Shown here in pieces: positions 14,802 to 20,207 of a stretch of 20,207 nt of DNA. Under the pieces are notes generated by a model that saw nothing but the letters and a program-made list of their open reading frames with translations, had not been told where the DNA came from and made no database searches. Position numbers and translations under genes: made by a program. Within the stretch, counting starts at the first letter, position 1; every line of letters starts with the position of its first letter. The stretch covers positions 1 through 20,207 of the forward strand of contig CAZWBR010000056.1 of the NCBI GenBank assembly GCA_964632305.1. Direction: 5' to 3'. Source of the DNA: CAZWBR01 sp964632305 (GTDB lineage Bacteria; Bacteroidota; Bacteroidia; Bacteroidales; Prolixibacteraceae).

Positions 14802-15761
14802 ATGCAGAAGATACTGGTTACCGGTTGTGCGGGTTTCATCGGTTCTCATTTATGCCGTTCCTTATTAGAGAAGGGGAATATTGTTTATGGTATCGACAAT
14901 TTTGATCCGTTTTACCCTCGGGCGATCAAGGAACAAAACCTTGCAACCTTTCTGCATCATCCCAATTTCAGGTTCTCAGAGTTCGATCTGGCGGATAAGA
15001 GCCGTCTCGACAATTATCCTTATGCCTCCGGGATCGGAATGATAGTCCATCTGGCCGGAAAAGCGGGAGTCAGGCCATCGATCGACGATCCGGCAGGATA
15101 TATCAGGGCCAATATTGTGGCCACCCAGAATATCCTGGATATGATGAAAACGAAGGGGATCAAGAAGATGGCCTTTGCCTCCTCCTCTTCGGTTTATGGT
15201 AACTGCCAGACAGTCCCCTTCAGGGAAGACGCCGATGTATCTTCGCCTGTCTCACCCTATGCCTTCACGAAGAAGGCGTGCGAACTGATCAATTACACCT
15301 ATCACCACCTCTATCAGCTCGACATTATCAACCTTCGTTTCTTCACCGTCTATGGTCCCGGGCAACGTCCCGACCTGGCCATACACAAATTCATGAAGCT
15401 GATACGCAACGGCGGGGAGATCCCTATGTTTGGCGACGGATCGACGGCCCGTGATTATACCTTCGTGGAAGACACCATCGCGGGTATCGAGGGAGCGATC
15501 GGATATCTGGTCAACCATGATTCCGTTTTCGAGACCATCAACCTGGGGAATAACCATCCGGTGAAACTGAACGAGATGATCGGCGTCCTTGCCGAAGCGG
15601 CTCAGGTCACCCCTACAATCAGGCAGTTGCCCGAACAGCCTGGCGACGTGACCATCACCTATGCCGATATTACCAGGGCAGAGCAACTGTTGGGCTATCG
15701 TCCCATGACTCCTTTCCGGGAAGGGGTAAAGCGGTTCGTGGAGTGGTTTGACCATAGCTAA
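14802..15761 (+). CDS. NAD-dependent sugar epimerase (extended SDR; UDP-glucuronate 4-epimerase-like)
   Basis: A 319-residue extended short-chain dehydrogenase. VTGCAGFIGSHL (6-17) is the NAD-binding Gly-rich motif, S128-S130 in ASSSSVYG and Y153-x-x-x-K157 in SPYAFTKKA are catalytic, and RFFTVYGPGQRPDLAI (about 183-198) is the sugar-nucleotide site. The AGVRPS (88-93) and VYGPGQRPDLA patterns resemble UDP-glucuronate 4-epimerases most, which would give UDP-galacturonate; UDP-glucose 4-epimerase or a related enzyme remains possible. It is the last gene of the cassette, 6 bp after the GT39 gene, which suggests it makes the donor used by the GT2. The likely location is the cytoplasm. Confidence 0.85.
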   Translation: MQKILVTGCAGFIGSHLCRSLLEKGNIVYGIDNFDPFYPRAIKEQNLATFLHHPNFRFSEFDLADKSRLDNYPYASGIGMIVHLAGKAGVRPSIDDPAGYIRANIVATQNILDMMKTKGIKKMAFASSSSVYGNCQTVPFREDADVSSPVSPYAFTKKACELINYTYHHLYQLDIINLRFFTVYGPGQRPDLAIHKFMKLIRNGGEIPMFGDGSTARDYTFVEDTIAGIEGAIGYLVNHDSVFETINLGNNHPVKLNEMIGVLAEAAQVTPTIRQLPEQPGDVTITYADITRAEQLLGYRPMTPFREGVKRFVEWFDHS

Positions 15762-16085
15762 CCTGTAATCCCTCTCTTCCATGATTAGAGGTGCAATTTG
15801 GTTAGCGTGGAAACGGGTAAGCATTCACAGCAATTAACCCAATTGCCGGTCCGGCTTCATTTCACCCGGATCATTTACCGGGCAACCTGTTCCAGGTAGG
15901 AAGACAAACAAGCCGATGATGCCCGGTATTAATAAGCCGTATTACGGGAACATTCAACGGGGCTGGCTGCCATCACAGTCCGGGGCTATTGGATTGGGTT
16001 TAACCGAATAACCGACACTGGCTTCGAAAACAAAGAAGAAATTGATTTTTAATATATTTGCCATATCCAAACACGACAAACTGCC
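15762..16085. other. gene-free gap after the epimerase
   Basis: About 320 bp with no credible gene, tRNA or known riboswitch that I can see. The only supported element is a -7 promoter box near its end (16053-16060). There is no strong terminator just after the epimerase stop. Confidence 0.6.
16053..16060 (+). promoter_or_regulatory. -7 box before the small exported protein
   Basis: TATATTTG, an exact Bacteroidota -7 match followed by C, lies 25 bp before ATG 16086. No -33 element is seen at the right distance. Confidence 0.45.
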
Positions 16086-16490
16086 ATGAGACGAAAAAAT
16101 TTACTATTCCTGTTTATTGTCCCTGCCGTGTTCCTGTTGTCGGCTTTTACCGGGAAAGAACAAAACAAGACGCTGCTAAAGGATGAAAACTGGCTAAAGG
16201 ACCCGGACGATCAGATTGTCAACCAGAAGGGGGACACGGTTTATCTGCGCGGTTCTGGACTGGGCGGGATGTTGCACCTGGAAAATTTTATCGTTGGTTA
16301 CCCGGGCAATGAAAAGTCAATGAGGGATGGACTGAAGAAAATATTGAGTGAAGAAAAATGCAACCTGTTCAAAGATCTGACCAATGAACAACTGGTCGGG
16401 ATTGCCCGTTCCTTCCGGTTTGAAACTATGAAAAACGGGACAGACTGGAAGCTATTCCGACAGGTCGTGAGAAATATATACAGTAAATAA
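16086..16490 (+). CDS. small exported protein resembling only the N-terminus of a GH5 cellulase
   Basis: A 134-residue protein with a clear N-terminal signal (basic MRRK, hydrophobic 6-21). Residues about 44-95 look like the opening strand and first loop of family 5 glycoside hydrolases: VNQKGDTVYLRGSGLGGML, then ENFIVGYPGNE. The whole catalytic barrel, including both glutamates, is missing. The last 35 residues (FRFETMKNGTDWKLFRQVVR) do not resemble GH5. Either it is the remnant of an enzyme after an internal deletion, or a short protein that has kept this module. It has its own -7 box and starts 10 bp upstream of the aldo/keto reductase, so the two are probably cotranscribed. No enzymatic activity is expected. 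Confidence 0.7.
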   Translation: MRRKNLLFLFIVPAVFLLSAFTGKEQNKTLLKDENWLKDPDDQIVNQKGDTVYLRGSGLGGMLHLENFIVGYPGNEKSMRDGLKKILSEEKCNLFKDLTNEQLVGIARSFRFETMKNGTDWKLFRQVVRNIYSK

Positions 16491-16500
16491 TCGTAAAGAA

Positions 16501-17490
16501 ATGAAGAAAAAAGTACTTGGAAAAACAGGATTTGAGATTACTGAAATTGGGATAGGCACCTGGCAGGTTGGCGGAAAATGGGGAGACCCATTCAGCCACA
16601 GCAATGCCGACCGGATATTAAATACCGCCATCGATAACGGCATCAATTTTATTGATACGGCCGATGTTTACGGTGATGGCGAGAGCGAGAAAGCCGTGGG
16701 CCGCGTGGTCCGTTCCCGAAAGGAAAGGCTCTATGTCGCGACCAAATGCGGCAGACGATTCTCGCCCCATACCGATCAGGCCTACCAGCCCAAAGAGCTG
16801 CGAAAATTTGTGGAAGAGAGTTTGACAAATATGGGATTGGAGACCATCGACCTGATCCAGTTGCATTGTCCCCCCACCGAGACCTACTACCGGCCGGAGA
16901 TCTTCGACCTGTTCACCACGCTAAAACAGGAGGGAAAGATACAGAACCTGGGTGTTAGCGTTGAGAGGATCGATGAAGCGTTAAAGGCTATTGAATATGA
17001 AAATGTAACCACGGTACAGATCATTTTCAATATGCTCAGGCAGCGTCCGGCCGATCATTTTTTTGCCGAAGCCGCCAGGAGAAACATCGGGATCATTGCC
17101 CGTGTCCCCCTGGCCAGCGGACTGCTGACCGGTAAATTTACGCCCTCAACAACCTTTGGCAAGGACGATCACCGCACCTTTAACCGCCACGGCGAAGCTT
17201 TCGATAAAGGCGAGACATTTTCCGGTATTGATTACCTGAAGGGTCTGGAGACCGTCGAAGAGATAAAGAAAGTATTCCCGCCAACCGCCAGGCTATCGGC
17301 CCTCGCGTTAAGATGGATCCTGATGTTCAGGGAGGTCAGTTGCGTCATTCCGGGAGCCTCGGGTCCCGAACAGGTTCTCTCCAACATAGAAGCCTCCGAA
17401 CTGCCCGAGTTAACCACGGAACAGATGTCCGAAATCAAACGGATCTACGATCAGTTGATCTGGCCCGATCTGGCAAAAGAAAAATGGTAA
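16501..17490 (+). CDS. aldo/keto reductase
   Basis: A 329-residue NADPH-dependent aldo/keto reductase of the bacterial YajO/Tas-like kind. The catalytic tetrad is complete: D52 in FIDTADVYG, Y57, K82 in ATKCG and H122 in IQLHCPP. The C-terminal cofactor region is present as CVIPGASGPEQVLSN (about 281-295). Substrates of this group are varied carbonyls, often sugars or aldehydes, and cannot be told from sequence. There is no signal peptide, so it is cytoplasmic. It follows the GH5-like remnant by 10 bp, hinting that this was once a carbohydrate-use unit; this is inference. A hairpin cluster follows, with a strong terminator 175 bp downstream. Confidence 0.92.
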   Translation: MKKKVLGKTGFEITEIGIGTWQVGGKWGDPFSHSNADRILNTAIDNGINFIDTADVYGDGESEKAVGRVVRSRKERLYVATKCGRRFSPHTDQAYQPKELRKFVEESLTNMGLETIDLIQLHCPPTETYYRPEIFDLFTTLKQEGKIQNLGVSVERIDEALKAIEYENVTTVQIIFNMLRQRPADHFFAEAARRNIGIIARVPLASGLLTGKFTPSTTFGKDDHRTFNRHGEAFDKGETFSGIDYLKGLETVEEIKKVFPPTARLSALALRWILMFREVSCVIPGASGPEQVLSNIEASELPELTTEQMSEIKRIYDQLIWPDLAKEKW

Positions 17491-17554
17491 TAATGAATAG
17501 CCCCGTTCACTCTCCCAAGGGAGTGATTTAGAACGTGGTTAACAGAAAGGATAA

Positions 17555-17592
17555 TGGTTTAGCGGGAATCTTCATCGCTCCCCGCTAAACCA
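17555..17592. repeat. 12-bp-stem hairpin
   Basis: TGGTTTAGCGGG (17555-17566) and CCCGCTAAACCA (17581-17592) are exact complements around a 14-nt loop. It has no T-tract, so it is not an ordinary intrinsic terminator; it could be an RNA structure or a protein-binding inverted repeat. Confidence 0.7.
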
Positions 17593-17606
17593 ACAACTTT
17601 CCCAAT

Positions 17607-17627
17607 CAAAACATGCCGGTCATTCAG
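17607..17627 (+). repeat. decayed copy of an island repeat
   Basis: Matches 1000-1020 at 19 of 21 positions (shared core ACATGCCGGTC). The mini-hairpin that follows in the island copy is not kept here, since GGTCA is followed by CAGCTC. Confidence 0.5.
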
Positions 17628-17665
17628 CTCTGCCTTTGAAATAATTGGCGATCTATAAAACTGTG

Positions 17666-17704
17666 ATGGCTTTGAGTCGGAACCCGGTTCAAAGCCATTT
17701 TTTT
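17666..17704 (+). terminator. intrinsic terminator downstream of the aldo/keto reductase
   Basis: ATGGCTTTGA (17666-17675) and TCAAAGCCAT (17689-17698) form a perfect 10-bp stem with a 13-nt loop, followed by a run of seven T (17698-17704). It is the only well-formed terminator between 17490 and the next gene. Confidence 0.8.
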
Positions 17705-17909
17705 AAGGTAAGGATATAAGGCCATTTGAGGACAACCGTGTAATTCTCAAAACCGGTAAGCAGTCCGGGGTAGAGTGCCTGTTACCTTAACGGATTGAAT
17801 TTCCCCAAGGGCTTCCTGATGAAAAAACACACATGTATTTCAACATAATTAATAATTTCTTTCTACTTTTAACCGTTATTTTCCCCCAACCAGCTAAATA
17901 CTAATAACA

Positions 17910-19796
17910 ATGAAAAAATCGATCCTAATTCTACTCTGCCTCCTGACTCTTAACTCATTTAGCCAGACACCCCGGGAGATTGAAGTAAAATCGGAAATAA
18001 GTGAGGTAACGGTTTATCTTAACGGAGCACAGGTAACAAGATCAAAAACGGTGGATATCCCTACCGGCAGAACAACCCTGAAGTTTGTCGGTCTTTCCCC
18101 CTACATTGATTCCAAAAGCATAAGCGTCAATGCAAAAGGCGATTTTAAAGTATTATCGGTTAATCTTCAGCAAAACTTCTTAACTCAACAAAATAAATCA
18201 AAAGAGAGTGAGGAATTGACAAACAGCAAGCTGGATATAGAAAAGAAGATCAAAACGGAGAGTGCTTACCTCGATGTCCTCACTGAGGAATACCTGTTCC
18301 TTAAAGCCAACAGCAGTATCGGCGGCGCGAATACGGGAACCAGCTTAACCTCATTAAAAGAGGCAAATACCTATTTCACCGAAAAAATAACATCGATCAA
18401 ATTAAAACAGATAGAGCGCCAAAACTCAATAGATCAGTTATCCAAAGAGCTTGAAAAGATCGAAAGTCAGCTTTCCTCATTGGCAAATAAAAAGGAGCTG
18501 CCCACTGGAGAAATCATCGTCAACATTGAATCAACCAGTCCCACAAAGGCCGCTTTTGAGGTTAAATACATCGTTTCAAATGCGGGCTGGACCCCATCTT
18601 ACGACATCAAAGTCAAAAACATAGAACTCCCCGCGGATTTAATCTACAAAGCAAATGTGCACCAATTCACGAATGAGGATTGGAAGAATATTAAACTGAA
18701 GCTCTCCTCCTCCGATCCGAATAGTTCAAATGCTTACAGGGAACTTCAGACTTATTTCCTAAACTACAACTCCGTACCCCCATCCTACAGGAATAACTTT
18801 GCCAACGTTTCCGGGCATATTTATGACAGTGAAACGAAAGAGCCGATAGCGGGTGCCGTAGTCGTGATAAAAGGAACCACCATTGGGACCTTTACAGACC
18901 TCAACGGGGCCTATTCCATTTCCGTGCCCCAAAATGGCAGAGTACTAAATATTTCATATATTGGGTATAGCCCGATTGAAGCGCCGATAAACAATCAGCA
19001 GATGGACTTCAGGATGGAAGAAGCGGCGCTTGCCCTACAGGATGTTGTAGTTCTTGGCTATGGCACCACCGAAAAAGCTTTGCAGGGACGCGTAGCAGGA
19101 GTTAATGCCACAGGCAGCAAAGCCGGTAAAACCATTGAACCGGCAAAGCCGAACAGCACCATCGTTGAAACGGAACAGGTGGCCAATCAAACGAGTGTCG
19201 AATTTGAGATCAAAACTCCCTATACCATTCCATCGGATGGCAAGAACCTTACCATTGATATTGACAGCTACTCCTTACCTGCCGATTATCAATATTTCTG
19301 CACCCCGAAAATCGACAAGAACGCCTATCTGACAGCCCGGATCGTGGAGTGGGAAGGATATAACCTGTTGGATGGCGAGGCAAATGTCTTTTTCGAAGAT
19401 ACCTATACGGGAAAAACACTGCTTGATGTTCGGAATATGTCCGATACCCTGACTATATCCCTTGGAAAGGACAAAGGCGTTAGCATCAAACGTGAGATCC
19501 AAAAACAATTCACCACGAAGCAATTCCTTGGCAGCAGGAAAGAGGAGACAAAATCCTGGTTAACAAGCATTAAAAACAACAAACAACAAAATATAAAGAT
19601 AACGCTCTCCGATCAGATTCCCGTCTCCACCCTTGAAGAGATCGAGGTCAATCCGATCAATCTTTCAAACGGCAAATTAGACTCTGAAACCGGTATAATA
19701 AAGTGGGAATTTCAGTTAACCCCTTCCGGGAAAAAGGATATCGACCTGAAATATTCTGTAAAATATCCAAAGTTCAGGACTTTGATAATAGAATAA
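17910..19796 (+). CDS. secreted DUF4140/DUF4139 (MuiA-like) protein with an inserted SusC-type N-terminal module
   Basis: A 628-residue exported protein; signal peptide 1-19 (cleavage near SFSQ). Residues about 26-130 are a DUF4140-like domain (EISEVTVYLNGAQVTRS), 97-195 are Lys/Glu-rich and helical (coiled coil), and DUF4139 begins at about 213 (AAFEVKYIVSNAGWTPSYDI). After EDWKNIKLKLSSSDP the domain is interrupted by about 140 residues. A carboxypeptidase-regulatory-like beta domain lies at 299-370 (VSGHIYD, PIAGAVVVIKGT, GTFTDLNGAYSI), then DVVVLGYGT and LQGRVAGVNA (378-400), which look like the TonB-box/plug start of SusC transporters. DUF4139 resumes at about 429 (IPSDGKNLTIDI, LLDGEANVFFEDTYTGKTLL, SLGKD). 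The family is called mucoidy inhibitor MuiA; its mechanism is unknown. It is probably periplasmic or surface-linked and appears monocistronic. Confidence 0.85.
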   Translation: MKKSILILLCLLTLNSFSQTPREIEVKSEISEVTVYLNGAQVTRSKTVDIPTGRTTLKFVGLSPYIDSKSISVNAKGDFKVLSVNLQQNFLTQQNKSKESEELTNSKLDIEKKIKTESAYLDVLTEEYLFLKANSSIGGANTGTSLTSLKEANTYFTEKITSIKLKQIERQNSIDQLSKELEKIESQLSSLANKKELPTGEIIVNIESTSPTKAAFEVKYIVSNAGWTPSYDIKVKNIELPADLIYKANVHQFTNEDWKNIKLKLSSSDPNSSNAYRELQTYFLNYNSVPPSYRNNFANVSGHIYDSETKEPIAGAVVVIKGTTIGTFTDLNGAYSISVPQNGRVLNISYIGYSPIEAPINNQQMDFRMEEAALALQDVVVLGYGTTEKALQGRVAGVNATGSKAGKTIEPAKPNSTIVETEQVANQTSVEFEIKTPYTIPSDGKNLTIDIDSYSLPADYQYFCTPKIDKNAYLTARIVEWEGYNLLDGEANVFFEDTYTGKTLLDVRNMSDTLTISLGKDKGVSIKREIQKQFTTKQFLGSRKEETKSWLTSIKNNKQQNIKITLSDQIPVSTLEEIEVNPINLSNGKLDSETGIIKWEFQLTPSGKKDIDLKYSVKYPKFRTLIIE

Positions 19797-19820
19797 CAGA
19801 CGATGCACGTCGCCCCTTCA

Positions 19821-19854
19821 CTGCACCCCCCGACAGACCATCCGGGGGGTGCAG
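19821..19854. terminator. strong GC hairpin after the DUF4139 gene
   Basis: CTGCACCCCCCG (19821-19832) and CGGGGGGTGCAG (19843-19854) form a perfect 12-bp stem with a 10-nt loop, 24 bp after the stop codon. No T-tract follows, so the terminator role is tentative. Confidence 0.5.
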
Positions 19855-19924
19855 CGGTACGGCCTGAAAAGACAATTAATCCGATTTGCAACTTTCACCC
19901 TGCAGGCAGCCCCCTCCCAACCTT

Positions 19925-19950
19925 CCCTTTCCGATAACGATCGGAAGGGG
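19925..19950. repeat. 11-bp-stem hairpin with AACG loop
   Basis: CCCTTTCCGAT (19925-19935) pairs with ATCGGAAGGGG (19940-19950), with one T/G opposition and a 4-nt loop. It is followed by CGGCTTTAAG, a poor T-tract. Confidence 0.5.
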
Positions 19951-20107
19951 CGGCTTTAAGTCCTCCCCGGATAGCTGCCGGAAAGGGGATTCAGGAGTTT
20001 AACCAACATCGCCGTACAGCTACACCTGAAAACTTTTCGTTTATTCTTAGACTTCCTGCCTCTTGCCGTAACCCTACCCCAACAGCTCTGAAGGGCGCCT
20101 AAAAATC

Positions 20108-20161
20108 AAAGCATCACCACCTGCTCTTCCCGGGGCCAAAGCCGGGATAACACCATGCTTT
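20108..20161 (+). terminator. possible two-tier hairpin with T-tract
   Basis: AAAGCAT (20108-20114) and ATGCTTT (20155-20161) enclose a second inverted repeat TCCCGG/CCGGGA, and the outer right arm runs into a T-run. It may be a terminator, but no gene lies directly upstream within 300 bp. Confidence 0.35.
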
Positions 20162-20207
20162 TTCTATGGTTGCTCTATCGTTTCTCTATGTTAGCATACA
20201 GGAACCT

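Larger units (their letters stand above)
17491..17909. other. 419-bp intergenic region with hairpins and a decayed repeat
   Basis: No gene is supported. In order it holds a weak hairpin TCACTC/GAGTGA (17507-17526), a perfect 12-bp hairpin (17555-17592), a decayed match to the island repeat near 1000-1020 (17607-17627), and a classic T-tailed terminator (17666-17704). The last 200 bp before the DUF4139 gene are A/T-rich at the end and show no clear -7/-33 pair. Confidence 0.6.
19797..20207. other. gene-free right end with several hairpins
   Basis: No credible gene is seen on either strand up to the edge of the window. Three inverted repeats are listed separately (19821-19854, 19925-19950, 20108-20161). 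A gene starting beyond the edge may use part of this sequence as its leader. Confidence 0.6.

Noticed and set aside
11763..15761. Classic arn (aminoarabinose) operon
   Set aside because: Only the GT2, a small membrane protein, a GT-C and an epimerase are present; no ArnA decarboxylase/formyltransferase, ArnB aminotransferase or ArnD deformylase is seen, so only the pathway logic is shared.
15252..15824. A 190-residue minus-strand open frame
   Set aside because: It is antisense to the epimerase, whose NAD-binding and YxxxK motifs are complete.
15762..16085. tRNA, riboswitch or missed small gene in the gap after the epimerase
   Set aside because: No cloverleaf with a T-arm GTTCRA motif, no known aptamer pattern and no open frame with a plausible start and composition were found.

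Overview
The window looks like a chromosomal segment of a Bacteroidota bacterium, most likely order Bacteroidales. Four things point there. The purN / acpP-fabF-rnc neighbourhood is typical of the order. The two-component pair closely resembles RprX/RprY of Bacteroides and Porphyromonas. Several starts have the Bacteroidota -7 box (TAnnTTTG) and little Shine-Dalgarno sequence. There is also a secreted DUF4140/DUF4139 protein carrying a SusC-style N-terminal module. Base composition is moderate and even over the coding part, with no transposase, integrase, phage gene, rRNA, tRNA or CRISPR array visible.

Layout. Positions 1-1577 are a gene-free, palindrome-rich island with several families of short inverted repeats, including two copies of a 61-bp imperfect palindrome. 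Next come a minus-strand pair (MmcQ/YjbR-like, then an S4 RNA-binding protein), a divergent single-domain response regulator, and a minus-strand pair (S66 LD-carboxypeptidase, then YraN). A striking 10-bp-periodic GTCA array separates that pair from purN. Diverging from purN is the fatty-acid/RNA operon acpP-fabF-rnc. The rprX-rprY-like pair follows and converges on lepA across a perfect 23-bp-stem bidirectional terminator.

Diverging from lepA is a compact four-gene cassette: a DPM-type GT2, a tandem-duplicated LABN membrane protein, a GT-C/GT39 (ArnT-like) transferase and an extended SDR sugar-nucleotide epimerase. The gene order has the same logic as arn and rgt lipid A modification systems: make a UDP-sugar, load it on a polyprenyl phosphate, move it across the inner membrane, and transfer it to an envelope acceptor. 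This is the best candidate for an undercharacterised system here. A small exported protein resembling only the N-terminus of a GH5 cellulase, an aldo/keto reductase, and the chimeric DUF4139 protein complete the window. The last 411 bp are gene-free with several hairpins.

The housekeeping genes (purN, acpP, fabF, rnc, lepA) are secure. The sugar acceptor and donor of the cassette, the role of the GH5-like remnant, and the origin of the palindromes are inference.
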